Origin: Mycobacterium lacus
GTDB taxonomy: Bacteria; Actinomycetota; Actinomycetes; Mycobacteriales; Mycobacteriaceae
NCBI RefSeq assembly: GCF_010731535.1
Contig: NZ_AP022581.1
Coordinates: forward strand, 2,365,952 to 2,429,951
DNA: 64,000 bases
Direction: 5' to 3'
In this document: one piece after another, positions 1-9,229 of the stretch
Numbering within the stretch: the first letter of the stretch is position 1
Layout of the letters: every line of letters begins with the position of its first letter
The notes under the pieces: model-generated
Seen by the model: only the letters and a program-made list of their open reading frames with translations
Told to the model about the DNA's origin: nothing
Database searches by the model: none
Translations under genes and position numbers: made by a program

Positions 1-611
1 CTCTCGACGGGGACGTTGCCGACCATACGGCGCCGGACGGCCGCGCTCGCCAGTGCCACGCGAAGCAGCAGCGGTGTCAGCGCCGGTATCGAGAACAGCA
101 CCATGTACGTCAACCGCAGCGCCTGGCTAACCGCGCGCGCGAACGTTCGTGGGCGCCAGGGCCGCCGCAACCCGCCGAGGACGTAATCGACCAGCTGCTG
201 CTGGCTTGGGCCGGACACCGACGTGAAGGAGGCCACCGTGTCGCGGGAACCGGGCCGGCCCAGGTACTCCCACACCCCGACCGAGCCCCAGTCGTGGGCC
301 AGCACGTGCACCGGCCGGCCGGGGCTCAACTCGCCGATGACCGCGGCGAAATCGTCGGCAAAACGGGCCATGGTGTACGCCGAAACCGGCTTGGGCACCG
401 ACGACAGGCCGACACCGCGGTTGTCGTAGCGGATGATCCGGAACCGCTCGGCCATGAGCGGAACGACGCCGTCCCACAACACGTGCGAATCCGGGAAGCC
501 GTGGACCAGCACCACCGTGGGGCCCTGGGGGTTGCCGTCCTCGTAGACCGCGATGCGGACGCCGTCCGCGCTGTCGACGAACCGCTGCGCTTCCTGTTGT
601 GTTGCCGGCAC
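1..611 (-). CDS. ephD: EphD-like alpha/beta hydrolase, N-terminal part
   Basis: Runs off the left window edge, so only about the first 203 residues are present. The start is the GTG at 611, preceded by a strong purine-rich Shine-Dalgarno (GAGGAGGAGGT). The protein opens MPATQQEAQRF. It has the oxyanion motif HGFPDS near residue 38, the strand YDNRGVG, and the nucleophile elbow HDWGS, where Asp is the expected nucleophile of the epoxide-hydrolase group. In M. tuberculosis EphD (Rv2214c) this fold is followed by a short-chain dehydrogenase domain, which here would lie outside the window. It is divergent from dlaT across a 207-bp intergenic region. EphD has been linked to mycolic acid metabolism; that role is inferred from homology. 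Confidence 0.85.
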   Translation of the reverse strand, partial: MPATQQEAQRFVDSADGVRIAVYEDGNPQGPTVVLVHGFPDSHVLWDGVVPLMAERFRIIRYDNRGVGLSSVPKPVSAYTMARFADDFAAVIGELSPGRPVHVLAHDWGSVGVWEYLGRPGSRDTVASFTSVSGPSQQQLVDYVLGGLRRPWRPRTFARAVSQALRLTYMVLFSIPALTPLLLRVALASAAVRRRMVGNVPVE

Positions 612-818
612 CGGACCTCCTCCTCGTCGCCTCACGGTAACAAGGGGGTCCGACGGCGGCTCGGAACGCCTGAGCCCGCCCCGCCCTCACGATGCGCCGA
701 CCGAGGCGCGTGACAGGATAGTTTCGGCATCTACTGCATTCCATGCCCGGTGCACGACCGTGTGGTAAGCCAGAGGTCGACCTGTGCCGACCGACGACCG
801 ATCGAGGAGTCAACAGCG

Positions 819-2576
819 ATGGCCTTCTCAGTCCAGATGCCGGCACTCGGTGAAAGCGTTACCGAGGGGACGGTCACCCGCTGGCTCAAGCAAGAAGGCG
901 ACACGGTCGAGCTCGACGAGCCCATCGTCGAGGTGTCGACCGACAAAGTCGACACCGAAATCCCGGCGCCCGCCGCGGGTGTGCTGACCAAGATCATCGC
1001 CCAGGAGGACGACACCGTCGAGGTCGGCGGCGAGCTGGCCATCATCGGGACACCCTCGGAAGGCGGCGGGGAGGCGGCGCCGACCGCCCCGGCGGCGCCC
1101 GCACCCGAACCCGGCCCCCAGGCCGAACCCGCGCCCCGGCCCGAACCCCAACCCGAACCGGCAGCGGCGCCGGCCCCGGCGGCGTCAGGCGCCCCTTTCG
1201 GTGGCGACGCGACGCCGGTGCTGATGCCCGAACTCGGCGAGTCGGTGGCCGAGGGCACCGTGACCCGCTGGCTCAAGAGGATCGGGGATTCGGTTCAGGT
1301 TGACGAGCCGCTGGTGGAGGTGTCCACCGACAAGGTGGACACCGAGATTCCATCGCCGGTGGCCGGTGTCCTGGTCAGCATTACGGCCGACGAGGACGCC
1401 ATCGTCCCGGTGGGCGGCGAGTTGGCGCGGATCGGCGTCACCGCCGCGGCCGCCGCGGCCGCCAAACCAGAACCCAAGCCCGAGCCCGGGCCGGAACCCA
1501 AGCCGGAGCCAGCCGCCAAGCCCGAGCCCGTGCCGAGGGCCGAACCGGCGCCCGCGCCGGGGGCGGAACCGGCACAGCCACCGGCGCCGGCGGCGGTCCA
1601 ACCCGAAACCGCCGTCGTAGGCGCGCCCTACGTGACCCCGCTGGTGCGAAAGCTGGCCAGCGAAAACAACATCGACCTCACCCAGGTGACGGGCACCGGC
1701 GTGGGCGGTCGCATCCGCAAGCAGGACGTGCTGGCCGCCGCGCAGAAAAGGGAGGCCGCGAAGGCGGCCCCCGCCCTCGCGGCCCAAGCACCCGCCGCCG
1801 CGCCGGCTCCGAAGGCCCCCCCGGCGCCCGCTCCGGCACCAGCACTGGCACACCTGCGAGGTACCACGCAGAAGGCCAGCCGGATTCGCCAGATCACCGC
1901 CAACAAGACCCGCGAATCGCTTCAGGCCACGGCGCAACTCACCCAGACCCACGAGGTCGACATGACCAAGATCGTGGGGTTGCGGGCCAGGGCCAAGGCC
2001 GCATTCGCCGAGCGCGAAGGCGTGAACCTGACCTTCCTGCCGTTCATCGCGCGGGCTGTGATCGACGCCCTCAAGATTCATCCCAACATCAACGCCAGCT
2101 ACAACGAGGAAACCAAGGAGATCACCTACTACGACGCCGAACACCTCGGGTTCGCCGTCGACACCGAGCAGGGCCTGCTCTCCCCCGTCATCCACAACGC
2201 CGGCGACTTGTCGCTGGCCGGGCTGGCCCGCGCGATCGCCGACATCGCGGCCCGGGCACGCTCGGGCAACTTGAAACCCGACGAGTTGTCCGGCGGCACG
2301 TTCACCATCACCAACATCGGCAGCCAGGGCGCGCTGTTCGACACGCCGATCCTGGTGCCGCCGCAGGCCGCGATGTTAGGCACCGGAGCCATCGTCAAGC
2401 GGCCGCGGGTGGTCGTCGACGACAGCGGCAACGAGTCGATCGGGGTCCGCTCGGTCTGCTATTTGCCGCTGACCTACGATCACCGACTGATCGACGGCGC
2501 CGACGCCGGACGCTTCCTCACCACCATCAAGCATCGGCTCGAAGAGGGAGCGTTCGAGGCCGATCTGGGGCTGTAG
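819..2576 (+). CDS. dlaT: Dihydrolipoamide acyltransferase (E2), DlaT
   Basis: 585 aa. Transfers acetyl groups from the E1 AceE to CoA; in mycobacteria it also serves the AhpC/AhpD peroxide defence. Visible architecture: lipoyl domain 1 (1-76, STDKVDTE with Lys43), lipoyl domain 2 (about 133-208, Lys172), E3/E1-binding domain (about 269-307, TPLVRKLA...GRIRKQDV), and a catalytic domain (about 345-585) with the HRLIDG active-site motif (His555, Asp559). Long Ala/Pro/Glu linkers join the domains. The ATG at 819 was chosen because it begins [13 protein letters not shown] and has GAGGAG upstream at 804-809. lipB and lipA, which attach its cofactor, lie just downstream. Confidence 0.96.
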   Translation: MAFSVQMPALGESVTEGTVTRWLKQEGDTVELDEPIVEVSTDKVDTEIPAPAAGVLTKIIAQEDDTVEVGGELAIIGTPSEGGGEAAPTAPAAPAPEPGPQAEPAPRPEPQPEPAAAPAPAASGAPFGGDATPVLMPELGESVAEGTVTRWLKRIGDSVQVDEPLVEVSTDKVDTEIPSPVAGVLVSITADEDAIVPVGGELARIGVTAAAAAAAKPEPKPEPGPEPKPEPAAKPEPVPRAEPAPAPGAEPAQPPAPAAVQPETAVVGAPYVTPLVRKLASENNIDLTQVTGTGVGGRIRKQDVLAAAQKREAAKAAPALAAQAPAAAPAPKAPPAPAPAPALAHLRGTTQKASRIRQITANKTRESLQATAQLTQTHEVDMTKIVGLRARAKAAFAEREGVNLTFLPFIARAVIDALKIHPNINASYNEETKEITYYDAEHLGFAVDTEQGLLSPVIHNAGDLSLAGLARAIADIAARARSGNLKPDELSGGTFTITNIGSQGALFDTPILVPPQAAMLGTGAIVKRPRVVVDDSGNESIGVRSVCYLPLTYDHRLIDGADAGRFLTTIKHRLEEGAFEADLGL

Positions 2577-2591
2577 GGAAAGGCTTGAGTC

Positions 2592-3500
2592 GTGGCCGCC
2601 GTCGTCGCCATAGCGGGTTCGTCTGGCTTGATCGGCTCCGCGTTGACGGCGGCGTTGCGCGCCGCCGATCACACGGTGCTGCGCATCGTGCGCCGGACAC
2701 CGGCGAATGCCGAAGAACTGCACTGGAACCCCGAGAGTGGTGAGTTCGATCCGGCTGCGCTCACCGAAGTCGACGCCGTGGTCAACCTGTGCGGCGTCAA
2801 CATTGGCCAACGCCGGTGGTCCGGGGCGTTCAAACAGAGCCTGCGAGACAGCCGGATCACGCCGACCGAAGTGCTGTCCGCTGCGGTCGCCGACGCGGGC
2901 GTCGGCACCCTGATCAATGCCAGCGCGGTCGGCTACTACGGAAACACCAAGGACCGCGTCGTTGACGAAACCAATTCGGCGGGAACGGGTTTCCTGGCAC
3001 AGCTGTGCGTGGACTGGGAAGCGGCCACGCTGCCGGCCCAATATGGCGGCACCCGCGTCGTGCTGGCCCGCACCGGGCTGGTGCTGTCGCCGGCGGGCGG
3101 GGCGCTGCGACCGATGCGGCCGGTCTTCTCGTTGGGTCTCGGCGCTCGGCTGGGCAGCGGCCGCCAGTACATGTCGTGGATCAGCCTCGAGGACGAGGTG
3201 CGAGCGCTGCTGTTCGCCATCTCCCACCCCACGCTGTCCGGCCCGGTCAACATGACCGGGCCGGCGCCCGTGACCAACGCCGAGTTCACCACGGCGTTCG
3301 GCCGCGCGGTCAACCGCCCGACTCCATTGATGCTGCCCGGTTTCGCGGCACGCGCCGTGCTCGGCGAGTTCGCCGACGAGGTGCTGTTGAACGGTCAACG
3401 CGCCATCCCCGCCGCGCTGGAACGCGCCGGTTTTCAGTTCCACCACAACACGATTGGCGAGGCGCTCGGATACGCTACCGCCCGGCGCCACCAGGATTAG
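2592..3500 (+). CDS. NAD(P)-binding epimerase, SDR39U1/TIGR01777 type
   Basis: 302 aa with a GTG start, 15 bp after dlaT. The N-terminal Rossmann signature [10 protein letters not shown] lies at about residues 8-17. NLCGVN and SAVGYYG segments follow, with conserved positions of the atypical short-chain dehydrogenase family related to cell-division inhibitor SulA-like epimerases. It is the positional counterpart of Rv2216. The substrate is unknown; the sequence supports a nucleotide-binding fold, not a specific reaction. It is probably co-transcribed with dlaT and lipB. Confidence 0.85.
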   Translation: MAAVVAIAGSSGLIGSALTAALRAADHTVLRIVRRTPANAEELHWNPESGEFDPAALTEVDAVVNLCGVNIGQRRWSGAFKQSLRDSRITPTEVLSAAVADAGVGTLINASAVGYYGNTKDRVVDETNSAGTGFLAQLCVDWEAATLPAQYGGTRVVLARTGLVLSPAGGALRPMRPVFSLGLGARLGSGRQYMSWISLEDEVRALLFAISHPTLSGPVNMTGPAPVTNAEFTTAFGRAVNRPTPLMLPGFAARAVLGEFADEVLLNGQRAIPAALERAGFQFHHNTIGEALGYATARRHQD

Positions 3501-3534
3501 GCCCGACAGCGACGCGCCGGGTAGCCTCGCCATT

Positions 3535-4233
3535 GTGACTGGTTCCATCCGGTCGAGCTTGGCCGCAATCGACGTCCGCCAGCTTGGGACGGTCGACTAC
3601 CTGGCCGCCTGGCAGCTGCAGCGGGACCTGGCCGACGCTAGGGGCGCCGGCGGCACCGACACGCTGCTGCTGCTGGAGCACCCACCGGTCTACACTGCCG
3701 GGCGACGCACCGAACCGCACGAACGGCCGGTCGACGGCACCCCGGTGATAGACACCGATCGCGGCGGCAAGATCACCTGGCACGGTCCGGGACAATTGGT
3801 CGGCTATCCGATCGTCGGGCTGGCCGAACCCCTCGATGTCGTCGATTACGTTCGGCGCCTCGAGGAAGCGCTGATCAAGGTGTGCGGCGACGTCGGCCTG
3901 CAGGCGATACGGGTCGACGGCCGCTCGGGAGTGTGGTTGGCGGCCGGCGGCGGCCGGCCGGCCCGCAAGGTCGCCGCCATCGGCGTTCGGGTGTCGCGGG
4001 CGACGACGCTGCACGGGTTTGCGCTCAACTGCGATTGCGACTTGGGCGCGTTCACGACCATCGTGCCGTGCGGCATCAGCGACGCCGGGGTGACGTCGTT
4101 GTCGGCCGAACTCGGGCGCACGGTCGCCGTCGACGGCGTCCGCGCGGCCGTCGCCGAGGCCGTCTGCGACGCGCTGGACGGTGTCCTGCCCTCAAGTCAA
4201 CACAGCGCCGCCCGCGTAGCATCAGCGATGTGA
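3535..4233 (+). CDS. lipB: Octanoyltransferase LipB
   Basis: 232 aa. Moves octanoate from octanoyl-ACP to the lipoyl domains of E2 and H proteins. Conserved blocks are visible: [20 protein letters not shown] near residues 75-94, the RKVAAIGVR segment that carries the catalytic Lys, and CGI in the C-terminal part that carries the catalytic Cys of the acyl-enzyme. The start is the GTG at 3535 (MTGSIRSSL), matching the known mycobacterial N-terminus. The stop overlaps the GTG of lipA, which implies translational coupling. DlaT upstream is the obvious client. Confidence 0.95.
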   Translation: MTGSIRSSLAAIDVRQLGTVDYLAAWQLQRDLADARGAGGTDTLLLLEHPPVYTAGRRTEPHERPVDGTPVIDTDRGGKITWHGPGQLVGYPIVGLAEPLDVVDYVRRLEEALIKVCGDVGLQAIRVDGRSGVWLAAGGGRPARKVAAIGVRVSRATTLHGFALNCDCDLGAFTTIVPCGISDAGVTSLSAELGRTVAVDGVRAAVAEAVCDALDGVLPSSQHSAARVASAM

Positions 4234-5180
4234 CCGTCACTCCCGAAGGACGCAAACTGCTGCGCCTGGAAGTGCGCAACGCGCAGACCCCGATCGAGCG
4301 CAAGCCGCCGTGGATCAGGACGCGCGCCCGGATGGGTCCGGAGTACACCGAGCTGAAGAGCCTGGTCCGGCGGGAGGGTCTGCACACAGTCTGCGAGGAG
4401 GCCGGCTGCCCCAACATCTTCGAATGCTGGGAGGACCGGGAGGCCACGTTCTTGATCGGCGGTGACCAATGCACCCGCCGTTGCGACTTCTGCCAGATCG
4501 ACACCGGCAAGCCCGCCCCCCTGGACCGTGACGAGCCCCGGCGGGTCGCCGAGAGCGTGCGAACGATGGGGCTGCGCTATGCCACCGTCACCGGCGTCGC
4601 CCGCGACGACCTGCCCGACGGTGGGGCCTGGTTGTACGCCGAAACCGTGCGCGCGATCAAGGAACTCAACCCGTCGACCGGCGTGGAGCTGTTGATTCCG
4701 GACTTCAACGGCGAGCCCGCCCGGCTGGCCGAGGTCTTCGAGTCCCATCCGGAAGTGTTGGCGCACAACGTCGAAACCGTGCCGCGGATCTTCAAACGGA
4801 TCCGGCCCGCCTTCACCTACTCGCGCAGTCTGGACGTGCTTACCGCGGCGCGCGACTTCGGGTTGGTCACCAAGAGCAACCTCATCCTCGGCTTGGGCGA
4901 AACCCCCGACGAGGTGCGCACTGCGCTGGCCGATCTGCGTGCCGCCGGCTGCGACATCGTCACCGTCACCCAGTATCTGCGGCCGTCGGCGCGCCACCAC
5001 CCCGTCGAGCGCTGGGTGACGCCCGAGGAGTTCGTCGAGTTCGCGCAGTTCGCCGAAGGGCTGGGCTTCGCCGGGGTGTTGGCCGGGCCGCTGGTGCGGT
5101 CCTCGTACCGCGCACGCCGGCTCTACGAACAGGCCCGCGTCTCCTCGGCATCCCATCAACCGGTTCGTCCGTATTCTTGA
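4230..5180 (+). CDS. lipA: Lipoyl synthase LipA (radical SAM)
   Basis: 316 aa. Inserts two sulfurs into octanoyl-E2 using two iron-sulfur clusters. Cys55, Cys60 and Cys66 ([12 protein letters not shown]) form the auxiliary cluster. Cys81, Cys85 and Cys88 (CTRRCDFC) form the radical-SAM cluster. A C-terminal RSSYRA motif supplies the serine ligand found in this family. The start is the GTG at 4230, overlapping the lipB stop by 4 bp. Completes the lipoylation module for DlaT. Confidence 0.96.
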   Translation: MTVTPEGRKLLRLEVRNAQTPIERKPPWIRTRARMGPEYTELKSLVRREGLHTVCEEAGCPNIFECWEDREATFLIGGDQCTRRCDFCQIDTGKPAPLDRDEPRRVAESVRTMGLRYATVTGVARDDLPDGGAWLYAETVRAIKELNPSTGVELLIPDFNGEPARLAEVFESHPEVLAHNVETVPRIFKRIRPAFTYSRSLDVLTAARDFGLVTKSNLILGLGETPDEVRTALADLRAAGCDIVTVTQYLRPSARHHPVERWVTPEEFVEFAQFAEGLGFAGVLAGPLVRSSYRARRLYEQARVSSASHQPVRPYS

Positions 5181-5185
5181 TGATT

Positions 5186-5938
5186 ATGGCCAAACCCCGA
5201 AATGCCGCAGAAACCAAGGCCGCCAAGGCGCAAGCGAGAGCCGCGCGCAAGGCGGCGGCCAGAGAGCGGCGCAGTCAGCTGTGGCAGGCGTTCACCATCC
5301 AACGCAAGGAGGACCAGCGGCTGCTGCCGTACATGATCGGCGCTTTCGTGCTGATCGTGGGCGCCTCGGTGGGGGTCGGCGTGTGGGCCGGCGGGTTGAC
5401 CATGATCACGTTCATCCCGCTCGGCGTGGTGCTGGGCGCGCTGGTGGCGTTCATCATCTTCGGCCGGCGAGCGCAGCGATCCGTCTACCGCAAAGCCGAA
5501 GGACAAACCGGCGCGGCCGCATGGGCGCTGGACAACCTGCGCGGCAAGTGGCGGGTGAGCCCCGGGGTGGCCGCCACCGGCCACTTCGACGCCGTGCATC
5601 GGGTGATCGGCCGGCCCGGCGTCATCTTCGTCGCCGAGGGATCGGCGGCCAGGGTCAAACCACTACTGGCCCAAGAGAAGAAGCGCACCGCGCGGCTGGT
5701 CGGCGATGTGCCGATCTACGACATCGTCGTCGGCAACGGCGAAGGCGAGGTCCCGCTGGCCAGGTTGGAGCGCCACCTCACCCGCCTTCCGGCCAACATC
5801 AGCGTCAAGCAAATCGACGCGCTCGAGTCGCGACTGGCCGCGCTGGGTTCGCGGGCCGGTTCCGGCGTCTTGCCGAAGGGACCCCTGCCCAGCAACGCCA
5901 AGATGCGCGGCGTGCAGCGCACCGTGCGCCGCAGGTAA
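5186..5938 (+). CDS. DUF4191 membrane protein
   Basis: 250 aa; positional counterpart of Rv2219. A basic Ala/Lys-rich N-terminus of about 45 residues precedes two adjacent hydrophobic spans (about residues 48-70 and 74-95) and then a soluble domain. In-frame starts at 5177 and 5180 overlap the lipA stop, but the ATG at 5186 (MAKPRNAAE) matches the conserved N-terminus. The function is not established; the constant position after lipA suggests co-transcription rather than a proven role in lipoylation. Confidence 0.85.
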   Translation: MAKPRNAAETKAAKAQARAARKAAARERRSQLWQAFTIQRKEDQRLLPYMIGAFVLIVGASVGVGVWAGGLTMITFIPLGVVLGALVAFIIFGRRAQRSVYRKAEGQTGAAAWALDNLRGKWRVSPGVAATGHFDAVHRVIGRPGVIFVAEGSAARVKPLLAQEKKRTARLVGDVPIYDIVVGNGEGEVPLARLERHLTRLPANISVKQIDALESRLAALGSRAGSGVLPKGPLPSNAKMRGVQRTVRRR

Positions 5939-5945
5939 CGCAGGG

Positions 5946-6377
5946 TCAGCGTCGCACCACCGCGGTGCCGGTCAGGCGGTCCTGCAACCCGCGGCCGTCC
6001 GAATCGACGAACAACGGCGGAACCACCAGCCCGATCAGCAGGCCCCTGGCCGTCAACCGGCCGATCCCCACGGGCAGCCGTCCGTTCACCGACACCACCT
6101 GGATGCCCAGCACCAGCTGGCCTGGCGTGAACCCGAAAAGCCGCACCGCCACCAGACCAAGCACCAGCCAGATGGCCAGGACCACCGTCGGCAATGTCGG
6201 CTTGGACACGACGCCGAATGCCAACGCCAGCAGGGCCAAGCCATAGGCGATCAGCCAGTCGATCAGCAGCGCCAGCAGCCGCCGCACCATCGAGGCCAAC
6301 GAACCCGGACCGGTCTGCGGCAAACCGAGGGTCTCGCCGGGGTATTTCGGCGGGGATTCGGCCGATTTCCCTGTCAT
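5946..6377 (-). CDS. RDD-family membrane protein
   Basis: 143 aa, convergent with the DUF4191 gene 8 bp away. Contains the ARG...D signatures of the RDD fold and at least three hydrophobic segments (RRLLALLIDWLIAYGLALL, TVVLAIWLVLGLVAVRL and GLLIGLVVPPLFV). Ends DRLTGTAVVRR, typical of actinobacterial RDD proteins (counterpart of Rv2219A). I placed the start at the ATG at 6377 (MTGKSAES); an upstream in-frame start at 6434 adds 19 basic, poorly conserved residues. Confidence 0.8.
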   Translation of the reverse strand: MTGKSAESPPKYPGETLGLPQTGPGSLASMVRRLLALLIDWLIAYGLALLALAFGVVSKPTLPTVVLAIWLVLGLVAVRLFGFTPGQLVLGIQVVSVNGRLPVGIGRLTARGLLIGLVVPPLFVDSDGRGLQDRLTGTAVVRR

Positions 6378-6519
6378 GGGCGTCGTCCTACGGCCCGGTC
6401 GGCCCGACGTCGGGACGGCCCGCACAGCCTCCACGGTGGACCAGATACGATCTTGCCGGCCATGACCTCACAATAGGGCCCGGGGCCAGACCGGGTTCTC
6501 TGGTGGGTGCCAGGGTCAC

Positions 6520-6535
6520 GTAACGTCTGCGCAAC
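6520..6535 (+). promoter_or_regulatory. Probable GlnR box upstream of glnA1
   Basis: The sequence GTAAC-N6-GCAAC fits the actinobacterial GlnR half-site pair gTnAC-N6-GnAAC (equivalently AC-N9-AC). It lies 73 bp before the glnA1 start. A TTGACT hexamer at 6542-6547, just downstream, could serve as a -35 element. GlnR is the OmpR-type nitrogen regulator known to control glnA in mycobacteria. Assignment is by consensus match and position only. Confidence 0.5.
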
Positions 6536-6608
6536 ACGGGGTTGACTGACGGGCAATAACGGCTCCATAGCGTCGGCCGCGAATTACCAAGTAAAAAGGA
6601 GCACATCA

Positions 6609-8045
<1,437 letters not shown>

Positions 8046-8062
8046 GCCACCCACCCGCCACC

Positions 8063-8110
8063 AGTCGCAAAGGCCCCTATTTCGCTCCCGAAATAGGGGC
8101 CTTTGCGACT
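8063..8110. terminator. Perfect 22-bp hairpin between glnA1 and the opposed oxidoreductase gene
   Basis: Left arm 8063-8084, 4-nt loop 8085-8088, right arm 8089-8110, with no mismatches. It lies 18 bp after the glnA1 stop and 8 bp after the stop of the convergent gene, so it is placed to end transcription from both sides. There is no U-tract, as is usual in mycobacteria. The right foot TGCGACTGCTCGCC resembles the foot of the hairpins at 43023, 44028 and 62651. Confidence 0.8.
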
Positions 8111-8118
8111 GCTCGCCG

Positions 8119-8976
8119 TCAGTCGAGCGCAAGGTCCTTGCGGAAGCGCGCCATGCCGTCGATCTTCTCGGGCAGACGGGCGTCCGGCCCGGCGTAGAAC
8201 ATCCACGGCATGGTGATGATGCCGGTGATGCCAGCATCGGCGGCGCGCTGATAATCGGCGATCGTGAAGGCGTCGGTCAAAGGCGTCAAAATCGTGAAAT
8301 CGTCTAAAGACAACCCATTTTCGAGTCGGAGTTCATGCAGCCGGCCCACCGCCTCGATGGCGCGATCGGTCTTGATCAGGTCACCGATCCAGCCGTCGTG
8401 ACGGGCGGCGCGGCGCAGCGCGATGTCACTGAGCCCGCCGACGTATACCGGTATGGGCGGCGGAGTTGGTTGCATCGCCAGCCGCGGTGTCTGGTAGAAC
8501 TCGCCATCGAATTCCGTCCAGCCCGGCGCCCACAGCGCCCGCATCAAGTCGAGAATTTCGTCGGTGCGTTTGCCGCGGGCCGCGAACTGCTCACCCATCA
8601 AGGCGAATTCCTCCCGGCACCACCCGACACCGACCCCGAGCTCCACCCGGCCCGACGCCAAAACCGCCGCGGTGCCAATCGCTTTCGCCGCCGAGTAGGG
8701 GTTGCGCATCGCCGGTATGTAGACGGTGGTGACGAACCGCAGCCGGGTGGTGACCTGTGCCAGCGCGCCGACGAGGACCCAGGGGTCGGGCCAGTCGGTG
8801 AAAGGCTGCCAACGCCGTTGCCCGTCCTTGGTGTACGGGTAGGGGGTATCGAGGGTCTGGACATTGACGACATGGTCGGGGATCCCGATGCCGTCGTAGC
8901 CGAGTTCGTCGGCGGCCTTGGCGATCTCGACGATCTCTGCGGTATTCATAAAGGCGCTGCTGATGTAGAACTTCAT
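8119..8976 (-). CDS. LLM-class F420/flavin-dependent oxidoreductase
   Basis: 285 aa, TIM-barrel luciferase-like family (TIGR03619-like). Visible motifs: ADELGYDGIGIPDH near residue 25, the GRVELGVGVGWCREEF block near 108-123, and PIPVYVGG near 177. These are typical of mycobacterial F420-dependent enzymes. The start ATG overlaps the stop of the 79-aa gene upstream (ATGA), so the two form an operon. I do not recall it between glnA1 and glnE in M. tuberculosis, so it looks like a lineage-specific insertion. Substrate unknown. Confidence 0.85.
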   Translation of the reverse strand: MKFYISSAFMNTAEIVEIAKAADELGYDGIGIPDHVVNVQTLDTPYPYTKDGQRRWQPFTDWPDPWVLVGALAQVTTRLRFVTTVYIPAMRNPYSAAKAIGTAAVLASGRVELGVGVGWCREEFALMGEQFAARGKRTDEILDLMRALWAPGWTEFDGEFYQTPRLAMQPTPPPIPVYVGGLSDIALRRAARHDGWIGDLIKTDRAIEAVGRLHELRLENGLSLDDFTILTPLTDAFTIADYQRAADAGITGIITMPWMFYAGPDARLPEKIDGMARFRKDLALD

Positions 8977-9212
8977 TCGGCGTCCCCGGCCCGTGTCGGC
9001 TTGGGCGGTCGCGGCGTTGCCCCGCGGCGCCGGACGGCCGTCGGATTGGCTGCCGCTTCGATCGCACTGCGGGCCTTTTCGATCACCCCGTCGTCGGCCC
9101 GGGTCCGGATGGTGGCGTCGATGAGGTCCCGAACAACCTCGGTCAGCGGCGCATACGTCGTCTTCACCCCGTCCAGCCCCGCTGCGCCTAACACCTCGAA
9201 TGTGGCCTCCAA
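8973..9212 (-). CDS. Small 79-aa protein of unknown function, coupled to the oxidoreductase
   Basis: TTG start at 9212 chosen because AGGAGG lies 8 nt upstream; the next downstream gene starts on its stop (ATGA). The N-terminal half is predicted helical (LTEVVRDLIDATIRTRADD); the C-terminal third is basic and Pro/Arg-rich. The helical part resembles the N-terminal extension of some mycobacterial PaaI-type thioesterases, but no hot-dog domain follows. It could be a genuine small partner or a remnant of a larger gene. It begins 18 bp after the glnE stop. Confidence 0.55.
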   Translation of the reverse strand: MEATFEVLGAAGLDGVKTTYAPLTEVVRDLIDATIRTRADDGVIEKARSAIEAAANPTAVRRRGATPRPPKPTRAGDAE

Positions 9213-9229
9213 GCCACCAGCCTCCTGAC

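Noticed and set aside
127..846. 239-codon frame on the - strand
   Set aside because: Out of frame with EphD; the true EphD frame starts at 611 and runs off the left edge.
1185..2195. 336-codon Gly/Arg-rich frame on the - strand
   Set aside because: Mirror of the Ala/Pro/Glu linkers of dlaT; no independent support.
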